Below the pieces are notes generated by a model, which made no database searches, was not told the origin of the DNA, and saw only the letters and a list, made by a program, of their open reading frames with translations. Below are positions 7,302 to 15,649 of a stretch of 64,000 nt of DNA, piece after piece (position 1 is the first letter of the stretch; the number at the start of each line of letters is the position of its first letter). The DNA is from Maricaulis sp. (GTDB taxonomy: Bacteria > Pseudomonadota > Alphaproteobacteria > Caulobacterales > Maricaulaceae), in contig NZMJ01000134.1 in assembly GCA_002692855.1 (NCBI GenBank), forward strand, positions 1-64,000. The letters run 5' to 3'. The translations under genes were made by a program, and so were the position numbers.

Positions 7302-8913
7302 TCCGTCCTTCGATCCGAAGAAAGCCATTTCAGCGGGATTGCGCGCGGTCGAGCAGGGCCGTCCGGGCGAGGCGATGCAGATCGCGGACGAGACGCTGCG
7401 CCGGGCCGGGAAATATCCCGGTGCCTTTTTCCTGAAGGCGTATGCGCTGCGGTCGACGGGCGATCTGGCCGAAGCGATCGCGATGGCCCGCAAGGCCGAA
7501 AAGGCCGGCGGACGGGACCCGCTGACCCTCAACCTGCTGGCACTGCTCTACAAGGAAAGCGGCAAGTCCGAGCTGGCAAGGCGGGCCTGGCAGGACGTTC
7601 TGGCCAAGGAACCGCGCGCGCTCGACGCGATACTGGGCCTGGCGCGGCTCGACCGGGATCTCGGGCGGTTTGACGCCTCCCATGCCGGGTTCGAGCGGGC
7701 GCTGGCGCTGGCGCCGGGCCATGCCGACACGCTGGCCTCCTATGCCGATGCCAGGCTGAAGGGCGGTGACCTGGACCAGGCCGTGTCTCTGGCCGATCAG
7801 GCGCTGGCGACCGAACCCGGTCACCCGCTCGCCCTGTCGGTGTGGGCGAGCCAGGCGCTGCGACACGATACGTCGGAGAAGGTGGCAGACCGGCTGACAG
7901 CCGGGCTGGCGCTGGGCAAGGGGCGTCCCGACCAGCGCGCGCCGGCCATCGGCTGGTTGGCCGAGGCGCTGGAACGCTCGGGCAGGACCGAAGAAGCCTA
8001 CGCCCACTACAGCGACGCCAATCGCATTCTCTATGATGCGATGGCGCCGTCGTGGTCGGATGCCGATTACTCGCTGAACCACATCCGGACTGTCCTGTCG
8101 GCGCTGCAGGCGCAATCCGGGACGCGGCTAAGCGCGATCGAGGACAAGGCCGCCCCGGCACCTGTCTTCCTGACGGGTTTTCCGCGTTCGGGCACCACGC
8201 TGGCGGCGCAGATGCTGGCCGGGCATGACCGTGTCGTCCTATCGGACGAGGCCGAGAACGCCCGGGCCCTGCTCGACGCGGCAGGCCGCACAGCCGGCAG
8301 CTGGCAGGACTATCTCGCCATGACTCCGGCGCGCCGGACCGGACTTCGGCGGGCCTACTGGAAAGCAGCGCGCGCGGAAGGTCCGCTGACTGATGGACGG
8401 GTGCTCGTCGACAAGCTGCCGGTCAATGTCGCAATGGTGGCAGCGCTCGGTGCGGCTTTCCCCGATGCGCGCTTCATCGTGATGGTTCGCGATCCGCGCG
8501 ATGCGGTGGCGTCGGCGTTCAAGCAGCGTTTCGAACCCAATGCCTCGACGGTGCATCTGCGGTCACTGGACGCGGCGGCGGACTATTGTGACGCGGTGCA
8601 CCGCGCCCTGCTGGAAGCGCAGCGGGTCCTGCCGGACCTTCATGTCCGGGTCCAGTCGTATGAAAAGCTTGCGGCGGACCCCGAAGGCGAAGGCCGGGAG
8701 ATGGCTGCGTTTGCCGGCCTCGACTGGCAGGCGGGCATGCTGGACGTCCAGGAGCGGGCAAGAGAAGCGCGGATCCAGACGCCGTCAGCGCTGCAATTGC
8801 TTGAACCAATCGAGGCGCGGTCTGCCGGGCAGTGGAAGACCTTCGAGGCACATTTCACGGATGCGCTCGAAACCCTTCGTCCGTGGACCCAGAAATGGGG
8901 CACCGACGCCTGA
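7291..8913 (+). CDS. TPR-repeat sulfotransferase family protein (3 of 3)
   Basis: 540 residues, overlapping the previous gene by 11 bases. The TPR region (about 10-235) is followed by a sulfotransferase domain with PVFLTGFPRSGTTLAAQML from residue 291 and RDPRDAVASAFKQRF from 400; the end RPWTQKWGTDA matches the other copies. It is the most diverged of the three in the TPR part (SYADARLKGGDLDQAVSLADQALATEPGHP), so its partner may differ. No PAPS-synthesis gene (cysC, cysN) lies nearby. Last gene of the four-gene run; the next gene is convergent. Confidence 0.86.
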   Translation: MATDPSFDPKKAISAGLRAVEQGRPGEAMQIADETLRRAGKYPGAFFLKAYALRSTGDLAEAIAMARKAEKAGGRDPLTLNLLALLYKESGKSELARRAWQDVLAKEPRALDAILGLARLDRDLGRFDASHAGFERALALAPGHADTLASYADARLKGGDLDQAVSLADQALATEPGHPLALSVWASQALRHDTSEKVADRLTAGLALGKGRPDQRAPAIGWLAEALERSGRTEEAYAHYSDANRILYDAMAPSWSDADYSLNHIRTVLSALQAQSGTRLSAIEDKAAPAPVFLTGFPRSGTTLAAQMLAGHDRVVLSDEAENARALLDAAGRTAGSWQDYLAMTPARRTGLRRAYWKAARAEGPLTDGRVLVDKLPVNVAMVAALGAAFPDARFIVMVRDPRDAVASAFKQRFEPNASTVHLRSLDAAADYCDAVHRALLEAQRVLPDLHVRVQSYEKLAADPEGEGREMAAFAGLDWQAGMLDVQERAREARIQTPSALQLLEPIEARSAGQWKTFEAHFTDALETLRPWTQKWGTDA

Positions 8914-8920
8914 GCGCGCG

Positions 8921-9319
8921 TCAGTCCTCGTCTTCAATCCGATGCATGTCCTCGTCCGACAGGCCGAAGTGATGGCCAATCTCGTGAACGAGCACATGCG
9001 TGATCAGATGGCTGAGCGTGACATCGCCGCGCGCCTGCCATTCCGCGAGGATAGGCTTGCGATACAGCCAGACCTGGTCGGGCAGGGTGGCGGTATCGAG
9101 CGTCGATTTCTGCGACAGGTCGATGCCGTGATAGAGGCCGGTCAGCTCATACGGGTCGTCCATGCCGAAATAGTCGAGCGTCTCGGAATCGGCGAAATCG
9201 TCCACGCGAATCACGACATTGCCGCACATGGATCTGAAGCCGGGCGGCATCGATTCCCATGCCTGATCGGCAAGGGCAGCGAATTCGTCGAGCGAAGGCA
9301 GGGAGGAGGGGTTTTGCAT
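8921..9319 (-). CDS. Small zincin-like metallopeptidase family protein
   Basis: 132 residues. The C-terminal half carries HVLVHEIGHHFGLSDEDMHRIE, an HExxHxxGxxD zinc motif, preceded by the LYRKPILAEW segment typical of the short metallopeptidase (zinicin-like, DUF1025) family widespread in alphaproteobacteria. No signal peptide, so cytosolic. Family members are cytosolic proteins with a minimal zincin fold; physiological substrates are not known. Convergent with the third sulfotransferase gene, only seven bases apart, and divergent from mmcB. Confidence 0.85.
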   Translation of the reverse strand: MQNPSSLPSLDEFAALADQAWESMPPGFRSMCGNVVIRVDDFADSETLDYFGMDDPYELTGLYHGIDLSQKSTLDTATLPDQVWLYRKPILAEWQARGDVTLSHLITHVLVHEIGHHFGLSDEDMHRIEDED

Positions 9320-9385
9320 CGGCGTTCATGTAGGGCGTGAGGCCCTGACTTGCATCCTGAACGAAGAGAGAACAAAATCGGGGTT

Positions 9386-9835
9386 ATGAGCCTTGATGCC
9401 TTCGCTTCCGCCGCCAATCCGGCCATCGATGATGCCCGTCTCCTGATGCGCGGTGCGGCACGACTGCTCTACGATCACGGCTACAATGCCATCCCGGAAT
9501 TTTCGCTGGCGTCCTCGCGGCGGGCCGACCTGTTCGCGCTTGGCCCCAAGGGCGAGATCACCATCATCGAGATCAAGTCCGGCATTGCGGACTTTCGCGC
9601 CGACACGAAATGGCATGAATACCGGGAGTATTGCGACCGGCTCTATTTCGCGGTGTCGGCGCGGTTTCCGCGCGAGATCCTGCCCGAGGATGCCGGCCTG
9701 ATTGTCGCGGACGGGTTCGGCGCGGCGATCCTGCGCGAAGCCCCGCACCATCCGCTTGCGGGGGCAAGGCGCAAGGCGGTGACGCTGCGCTTTGCCCGCT
9801 GTGCCGCCGAACGGCTGATGCGGCTCGACGTCTAG
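9386..9835 (+). CDS. mmcB: MmcB-family DNA repair protein (putative nuclease)
   Basis: 149 residues from ATG 9386, chosen over an upstream TTG because conservation starts near SLDAFA. The core SSRRADLFALGPKGEITIIEIKSGIADFRADTKWHEYREYCDRLYFAV has the D...ExK spacing of a PD-(D/E)xK nuclease fold. MmcB is known from Caulobacter-type bacteria as an SOS/mitomycin-related repair protein. LexA control cannot be shown here: I found no clear GTTC-N7-GTTC box in the 66-base gap. Convergent with regA, their ends overlapping by four bases. Confidence 0.85.
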   Translation: MSLDAFASAANPAIDDARLLMRGAARLLYDHGYNAIPEFSLASSRRADLFALGPKGEITIIEIKSGIADFRADTKWHEYREYCDRLYFAVSARFPREILPEDAGLIVADGFGAAILREAPHHPLAGARRKAVTLRFARCAAERLMRLDV

Positions 9836-10386
9836 CGCGGCGCGCGCTTGGCGAGAATCCGCTGCAAGGTCCGGCGGTGCATGTTCAGCCGGCGCGCGGT
9901 TTCCGAGACATTGTGCCCGCACAGCTCATAGACACGCTGGATATGTTCCCAGCGCACCCGGTCTGCCGACATCGGATTGTCAGGCGGCGCCGGGCTGTCG
10001 CCGTGGGAGAGCAGCGCCTTGATCACGTCATCGGCGTCCGCCGGCTTCGACAGGTAATCGACCGCACCCGATTTCACCGCTGCGACCGCGGTGGCGATAT
10101 TGCCATATCCGGTCAGCATCACGACGCGGCAATCGGCGCGCGATTCATGCAGCGCCTTGACGACGTCGAGACCGCTGCCGTCTTCCAGCCGCAAGTCCAG
10201 CACCGCGAAGGCGGGCGGATTTTGACGCGCGATCTCCAGCGCTTCGTCGACCGTCCCGACCGCCGAGACGATGAAGCCGCGCTGGGTCATGGCGCGCCCC
10301 AGCCGCGTGCGGAAGGGTGCGTCATCGTCCAGAACCAGCAGCGTGCGGTCCTTGGGAAGGTCGAGCGTGTCGCCGGTATCGGTCAT
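9832..10386 (-). CDS. regA: Redox response regulator RegA/PrrA/ActR family
   Basis: 184 residues from ATG 10386 (GAAGAGG six bases upstream; a GTG two codons earlier is less likely). Receiver domain 14-125 with acidic pocket LVLDDD, phospho-acceptor Asp64 in AVLDLRLEDG, Thr and Lys sites (VMLTGYG, YLSKPAD). A short linker leads to the C-terminal Fis-type helix-turn-helix NVSETARRLNMHRRTLQRIL, nearly invariant in RegA orthologues. Activates or represses redox-dependent genes (cytochrome oxidases, carbon and nitrogen metabolism). Follows regB in the same transcript direction with a 44-base gap. Confidence 0.95.
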   Translation of the reverse strand: MTDTGDTLDLPKDRTLLVLDDDAPFRTRLGRAMTQRGFIVSAVGTVDEALEIARQNPPAFAVLDLRLEDGSGLDVVKALHESRADCRVVMLTGYGNIATAVAAVKSGAVDYLSKPADADDVIKALLSHGDSPAPPDNPMSADRVRWEHIQRVYELCGHNVSETARRLNMHRRTLQRILAKRAPR

Positions 10387-10430
10387 GATCACCTCTTCGC
10401 GCCGGAACGGCGTCGGACATTGTCCTGATT

Positions 10431-11762
10431 CTAGACCGCGCTGGCCGTGACTTCCACCCGGTGGCGGGGCCAGGTCACCGCAGCGCGCGCGCCGCCGAGA
10501 CGACCGTCATTGGAAACCGTCACGGTCCCGCCGAGGCGTTCATTGAGCGTGATGGCGATGAACACCCCCAGGCCCAGGCCGCCGCCCGGCTCGCCGCGCT
10601 TGCGATGCGAGATATAGGGCTCGCCGATCTTTGACAGAATGTCCGGGGGAAAGCCTGGCCCGTCATCCTCGATGATGACGCCGACCCGGTCTGCATCCCA
10701 CCAGGCTTCGACCTCGACCCGGCTGTCAGCGAACTCCACCGCGTTCTCGATCAGGTTTCCAACGCCGTAGAGCATTTCAGGCTGCCGGTAGAGGAGCGGT
10801 ATTGCGTCCGGCGGCGCAGCGTCCGGCGCGCGCACCCGTATCGAAATCGCCGTGCCCAGCCCGCGCAGCGGTGCGGCGATCTCGTCGACCGCATCACCCA
10901 GTGCGACGCGGTCGTGGAGCACATCGCTGGCCTGTCTTTCCTCGGACAGGCGTTTGAGAATGTCGCGGCAGCGCTCGGCCTGGCTGACCAGGAGTTCGGC
11001 GTCTTCCCGGACATCCGGATCGGTGGCGGCGCGCGCCAATTCCTTGGCGGTCAGTTGGATGGTCGCGAGCGGGGTGCCCAGTTCATGCGCGGCGGCTGCC
11101 GACAGGGCGCCAAGTGCCGACAGGCGCTGTTCACGGGCCAGAATGCCTTGCGTCGCCGTGAGGGCCGCTCCCATGCGCTGGGCTTCCTGTCCGATCCGCC
11201 ACGCATAGGCTGCGGTGAAGGCGATGGTGATGATCATCGCGGTCGACATGCCAATCAGATAGGTCTGCGGTAATACCGGGGCCGGGGCTTCGCCCCAGGG
11301 CAGGGGAAGCGCGAAGAACGCCATCAGCAGGCCGCCGGTCAGCGCAATACCCACCAGCGCCAGCGACCAGCGTGGCGGCAGGGCGGCAACCCCGACCGTG
11401 ATCGGGGCGACCAGCAGGATCAGGAAGGGATTGCTCCAGCCCCCCGTCAGGGTGACGAGTGCGATCAGCTGAACCGCGTCATAGGCCAGTTGCAGGAAGG
11501 CCTCGCGATGGGTGGCGAAGCGTTGCAGCGGGCGGGTCAGGTGCAGGCCGGCATTGAGCCCCGCACTCGCGAGCACCATCACCGAACACATCAGCAAGGG
11601 CAGATCGAAACCCAGCCCGTAATAGACGAGCAGCACCGTCACGCCCTGTGCGGCGACGGCCAGCCAACGCAGATTGACCAGCGACCGCAGGCGCAGACGG
11701 CCAAGCAGCGGGCCGCGCTCGCTGTCGGGTGTGGTCGATTCCCAATCGGTTTCAAACGTCAT
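10431..11762 (-). CDS. regB: Redox sensor histidine kinase RegB/PrrB/ActS family
   Basis: 443 residues from ATG 11762. Six predicted membrane segments up to about residue 190. The quinone-sensing heptapeptide appears as GGWSNPF (107-113). The H-box is AAAHELGTPLATIQL with His226. The redox-sensitive Cys lies in SQAERCRDIL and falls at residue 265, the same number as the regulatory Cys of Rhodobacter RegB. ATPase motifs NLIENAVEFAD, DDGPGFP and GGGLGLGVFI follow. It phosphorylates RegA according to aerobic quinone state. Divergent from senC across 101 bases, as in the classical regB-senC-regA arrangement. Confidence 0.95.
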   Translation of the reverse strand: MTFETDWESTTPDSERGPLLGRLRLRSLVNLRWLAVAAQGVTVLLVYYGLGFDLPLLMCSVMVLASAGLNAGLHLTRPLQRFATHREAFLQLAYDAVQLIALVTLTGGWSNPFLILLVAPITVGVAALPPRWSLALVGIALTGGLLMAFFALPLPWGEAPAPVLPQTYLIGMSTAMIITIAFTAAYAWRIGQEAQRMGAALTATQGILAREQRLSALGALSAAAAHELGTPLATIQLTAKELARAATDPDVREDAELLVSQAERCRDILKRLSEERQASDVLHDRVALGDAVDEIAAPLRGLGTAISIRVRAPDAAPPDAIPLLYRQPEMLYGVGNLIENAVEFADSRVEVEAWWDADRVGVIIEDDGPGFPPDILSKIGEPYISHRKRGEPGGGLGLGVFIAITLNERLGGTVTVSNDGRLGGARAAVTWPRHRVEVTASAV

Positions 11763-11863
11763 GGATTGACCTATACCGCACTGGGGCATGGACGCGAGCG
11801 GTTTGCCGCCCTAACGTCGGCGAACTTTGCTGCACTGCGGCGAAAACGAGGTTGCACTGCGAC

Positions 11864-12505
11864 ATGCCCTTCACGCGACATCCGGCATGGGTCCTGGTCC
11901 TGATGGCCGGTCTTGTGACCCTGCTTCTCGCCTTTGGTGTGCTGATGCTGGTCGGCACGCGCGAGAACGCGCCCCTGGTCCGCACCAGTGGCCAGGCCGA
12001 CATCGGCGGGCCGTTCACCCTGGTCAATGACGCCGGTGAGACCGTGACGGAGGCCGATTTCGCGGGCCGGGCGATGCTGATCTATTTCGGCTTCACCTAT
12101 TGCCCCGACATTTGCCCGACCTCGCTGCAGAAGATGACGGCTGCGCTGGACCTGCTGAGCGAGGACGAGCGTGCCCGCATTCAGCCGATCCTGATTTCCG
12201 TCGACCCTGAACGCGATACGCCTGACGCCCTGGCGGACTATGTGATGAGCCCCGCCTTTCCCGAGGGGCTGGTCGGACTGACCGGCAGCCCGGAGCAGAT
12301 CGCGGCGGTCGCGAGCGAATACAGGGTGTTGTTCAACCCGACCGAAGAAGGCCGGGACAATGGAACCTATCTGGTCGACCACACGTCCTTTACCTATCTG
12401 ATGGATGGCGAGGGAGACTTCGTGACCGTGTTCGGTCCGGGCCACACGCCGCAGGCGATGGCCGATACATTGAAAGACTTCCTTGACCAGGATGCGCGAT
12501 CCTGA
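11864..12505 (+). CDS. senC: SCO1/SenC family copper chaperone
   Basis: 213 residues from ATG 11864. One N-terminal membrane anchor (about 8-31), then a periplasmic thioredoxin fold. Copper ligands are visible: Cys80 and Cys84 in FTYCPDICPTSLQKM and His173 in YLVDHTSF. SCO proteins load the CuA centre of cytochrome c oxidase. Its position divergent from regB matches the reg/prr/act regulon and suggests redox control from the shared 101-base promoter region. An unsupported in-frame extension upstream was rejected because it would bury the membrane anchor. Confidence 0.93.
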   Translation: MPFTRHPAWVLVLMAGLVTLLLAFGVLMLVGTRENAPLVRTSGQADIGGPFTLVNDAGETVTEADFAGRAMLIYFGFTYCPDICPTSLQKMTAALDLLSEDERARIQPILISVDPERDTPDALADYVMSPAFPEGLVGLTGSPEQIAAVASEYRVLFNPTEEGRDNGTYLVDHTSFTYLMDGEGDFVTVFGPGHTPQAMADTLKDFLDQDARS

Positions 12506-12554
12506 TCCCCGCACTCATACGCATTCCCGCCCTTCAAGGGCGTAAGGAGGGCTG

Positions 12555-13808
12555 ATGCTCTATTCGATGCATGAAATGACGCGCCTGGCGCTGACGCCCT
12601 GGCGGGCTGCGGCCAACGCGTCCCGGCGGGTGCTGCAAGCGCCCTGGAACCCGATGGGGGAAACACTGGCCGGACGCACGGCGGCGGCTGCGGCGGACCT
12701 GTTTGAATCCGTGACGCGCCGCTATGGCAAGCCGGAGTGGAATCTCCCGACCACCGAAATCGACGGCAAGAGCGTCGCCGTGACCCCGCATAATGTCTGG
12801 GAAAGCCCCTGGGCCGGCCTGACGCATTTCAAGCGGGAAGGCGTGAAGGCCGGGGACCCGAAAGTGCTTCTCGTCGCGCCAATGTCGGGGCATTTCGCCA
12901 CGCTGCTGCGCGGCACGGTCGAGGCATTCCTTCCCGACCACGAAGTCTACATCACCGACTGGACCGATGCGCGCATGGTGCCGCTGACCGAAGGCCGGTT
13001 CGACCTGAACGATTATATCGACCACGTCCGCGCGATGATCACCGAGATTGGACCGGACTGCCACGTCGTGGCGGTCTGTCAGCCCGGCCCGCTGGTGTTG
13101 TCAGCGATCGCCCTGATGGCGGAAGACAAGGACAAGGCACGCCCGGCGACCATGACCTTCATGGGGTCGCCGATCGATGCGCGCCGCTCACCGACCGTGC
13201 CCAACAAGCTGGCCGAGGAGCGTCCGTTCGAGTGGTTCGCCAACAATGCGGTTCACACCGTGCCGCCGCCCTATCCGGGGATGATGCGGCGCGTCTATCC
13301 GGGTTTCCTGCAACTGGCCGGGTTCATGAACATGAACTGGGACAAGCATGTGGATGCCCACTGGCAGTATTTCTCCGACCTCGTCGAAGGCGACGGGGAG
13401 CCGGTCGAGAAACACCGGGAATTCTACGACGAATATCTGTCGGTGATGGATCTGACCGAGGAATTCTACCTGCAAACGATCAAGCAGGTGTTCCAGGAGC
13501 ATTGCCTTCCGCGCGGCGAGCTGATGCATCGCGGACGCCGGGTGGACCCTTCGAAGATCAGGGACGTTGCCCTGATGACGGTCGAGGGCGAGCGCGACGA
13601 CATTTCGGGTATCGGCCAGACGCAGGCGGCGCACGACCTGTGCTCCAATATCCCCGAGTCGATGCGTATTGACTGGGTGCAGCCGAAGGTCGGCCATTAC
13701 GGTGTCTTCAACGGCAGCCGTTTCCGCAGCGAGATCGCGCCGAAGATGAAAGCCTTCTTTCGCGAGCACGCGAAGACGGGCGGCAAGGCGCGCAAGCAAG
13801 CCGCCTGA
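12555..13808 (+). CDS. phaZ: Intracellular polyhydroxyalkanoate depolymerase
   Basis: 417 residues with AAGGAGGG six bases before the ATG. Matches the intracellular PHB depolymerase family: APMSGHFATLLRGTVEAFL, DWTDARMVPL, and the lipase-box equivalent VVAVCQPGPLVLS in which Cys replaces the catalytic Ser; Asp and His follow in VEGERDDISGIGQTQAAHDLC and KVGHYGVFNGSRF. No signal peptide, in line with action on cytoplasmic storage granules, releasing hydroxybutyrate for growth on stored carbon. No phaC or phaB is in the window. A bidirectional-looking terminator follows. Confidence 0.94.
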   Translation: MLYSMHEMTRLALTPWRAAANASRRVLQAPWNPMGETLAGRTAAAAADLFESVTRRYGKPEWNLPTTEIDGKSVAVTPHNVWESPWAGLTHFKREGVKAGDPKVLLVAPMSGHFATLLRGTVEAFLPDHEVYITDWTDARMVPLTEGRFDLNDYIDHVRAMITEIGPDCHVVAVCQPGPLVLSAIALMAEDKDKARPATMTFMGSPIDARRSPTVPNKLAEERPFEWFANNAVHTVPPPYPGMMRRVYPGFLQLAGFMNMNWDKHVDAHWQYFSDLVEGDGEPVEKHREFYDEYLSVMDLTEEFYLQTIKQVFQEHCLPRGELMHRGRRVDPSKIRDVALMTVEGERDDISGIGQTQAAHDLCSNIPESMRIDWVQPKVGHYGVFNGSRFRSEIAPKMKAFFREHAKTGGKARKQAA

Positions 13809-13831
13809 CAGACCGGAGTGTCACGCATGAA

Positions 13832-13860
13832 AAAAGCCCCGGCCTGAGCCGGGGCTTTTC
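13832..13860. terminator. Terminator between phaZ and the acidic lipoprotein
   Basis: Twelve-base perfect stem AAAAGCCCCGGC / GCCGGGGCTTTT with a CTGA loop. Because the stem begins with A and ends with T it can terminate transcription from both sides, and it lies between convergent genes. Confidence 0.88.
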
Positions 13861-13886
13861 TCGTTCCAGGGGCGCCAGCCGCCGCG

Positions 13887-15545
13887 CTATTCGTCGGCAG
13901 GCTCGGCGGTGACGGTGATGCCATAGGCATCGAAGTCAAAGCTGCCATCTTCGGCGGCGCGGGCCAGTGCGCCCACCGAGATCGGTTCATCCGGCTGAAC
14001 CGAGATGGTGATCGTGCCGCCTTCATTGATGAAGGACACCAGCGCGGAAGACAGCTGGGAGACCAGCGGCCGCGGGATTTCAGCCGGCATGCCCAGCATT
14101 CCCAGCGAGACCATTGCACCCGCCTGCTGGCGCAGTTCTTCCTTTGACATGCCTTGCGCAGCGGACCCGGCGGTCAAGGCCCGGTCGAGCAGCGAGTGGT
14201 CCTCCAGGCGCAGGACGAAGCTGTTGATCACCAGCGGATCGAACATCGCCAGGATGGCGTCGCCGTCAAAGGTCTCTTCATCGAAATCGCCGGTCGACAT
14301 GCGCATCGCTTCGCGCGCATAGGCCAGATAGCCCCCGAAATCGGACTCGCCCTCGATGCGGAAGCCGTCGGTCATCTCGAAATAGTTGTCACCGCGGGTG
14401 AAGACGCGATCTCCGGCCTCGTCATAGACGGCTTCGCTGGCGCCGTGCAGCTCGATCTGCTGGTAGCCCAGCATGCCCAGGCCCATGGCGAACTGGGCGC
14501 CGAGGGGCTGATTGGTATCGGGACGCACGACGAGCGGTGTCATCTCGGACGTCATCACGACCTCGCCCCGGCCGCGTTCGATCGCCGCGGACATGGAGTC
14601 CATCGTCACGAGGATGCCGCCGATATTGGCGTCGAGACCGGTCATACGGAAGGATTCATAGGCATCGAAGGGATCGTAGGTGTCGAGGTCGAATTCCTCG
14701 GCCGGAGCATCTGTCTCTTCGCCTGCTTCAGCGGCCATCGCGTCGGCAATCCCCCGGTCCAGCGAATGCATGAAGGAGGGGCCGATATTTTCCATCGCGA
14801 TCGTGTCGAGGCGAATCACGATGGGGCCGGTATCGGGGTCTTCGCCCTCGAAACGCAGGCCGGAGAGTTCGAACAGGCCCAGGCGATCGCCGGTATAGCC
14901 TTCCATCGCAAAGCGGGTGAGGCCGAACTCGCCTTCTTCGCCCGCCTCGGTGGAGACGAAGCTCAGCCCTTCAAGGGCAAGGGTTTCAAAGCGGTAGGTA
15001 GAGAAGACCTGCGGGTTGGCGTCGTCGTCGCTGTCCTCGCCCGAGAAGCCACGCGCGAAGTCGGCGACCATGGCGGCGTTGGGTTGCTCAAGCACGAAGC
15101 GGTCAAATCCGCCATCGGTGTCATCATCGTCGCCGACGAAACGGGCGTCTTCGATGGAAAGGCGATCAAAGATGACATTGCCGTCCTCGTCGAAGCGCGG
15201 CGCGGCAACGATCATGCGCTCGGCGCGAACGCTGTCGAACTCCATGTCGGTGTCGATCTCGACGGCGTCGTCCTCGCCATCTTCACCGTCTTCGGCATCG
15301 TCTTCGTCGTCTTCATCATCGTTCAGGTCAGAGAAGACCACGTCCGTGAAGGTATAGACCCCGTCGTCAAACGTTCGACCGCCCCAGGACACGGCACCTT
15401 CACCGGAGGTGGCGAGGTGCAGCGCTTCGAGCGCGGAGGCGGCCGTGGATTCGTCGACATCGGTGGTGCCGGAGCGGTCATTGCCGCCGCAGGCGGCGGC
15501 GAGGACGGCGATGGCGGCACTGGTGGCGAGATGGGTGAGGCGCAT
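13887..15545 (-). CDS. Large acidic hypothetical lipoprotein
   Basis: 552 residues. The N-terminus MRLTHLATSAAIAVLAAACGG is a lipobox signal (LAAAC), so it is probably lipid-anchored. A strongly acidic low-complexity stretch lies around residues 73-96 (LNDDEDDEDDAEDGEDGEDD). The rest is rich in beta-strand-like, repeated 'FETLALEGLSF', 'IRLDTIAMENIGPSF' and 'MTGLDANIGGILVTMDSM' patterns, suggesting repeated units of a secreted surface-lipoprotein fold. No family recognised. AGGGGG before the ATG supports the start. Convergent with phaZ and co-oriented downstream of the PBP gene by 104 bases. Confidence 0.8.
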   Translation of the reverse strand: MRLTHLATSAAIAVLAAACGGNDRSGTTDVDESTAASALEALHLATSGEGAVSWGGRTFDDGVYTFTDVVFSDLNDDEDDEDDAEDGEDGEDDAVEIDTDMEFDSVRAERMIVAAPRFDEDGNVIFDRLSIEDARFVGDDDDTDGGFDRFVLEQPNAAMVADFARGFSGEDSDDDANPQVFSTYRFETLALEGLSFVSTEAGEEGEFGLTRFAMEGYTGDRLGLFELSGLRFEGEDPDTGPIVIRLDTIAMENIGPSFMHSLDRGIADAMAAEAGEETDAPAEEFDLDTYDPFDAYESFRMTGLDANIGGILVTMDSMSAAIERGRGEVVMTSEMTPLVVRPDTNQPLGAQFAMGLGMLGYQQIELHGASEAVYDEAGDRVFTRGDNYFEMTDGFRIEGESDFGGYLAYAREAMRMSTGDFDEETFDGDAILAMFDPLVINSFVLRLEDHSLLDRALTAGSAAQGMSKEELRQQAGAMVSLGMLGMPAEIPRPLVSQLSSALVSFINEGGTITISVQPDEPISVGALARAAEDGSFDFDAYGITVTAEPADE

Positions 15546-15649
15546 ATTTCCCCCTGTAAGGTGTTGCGGACCGGAGCGACCCTGTTGTTCACCATACTAA
15601 ACCGTAATGGTGACAGGCGTCTGCCCCCGGAACAGGGGAAAGTCGCGCC

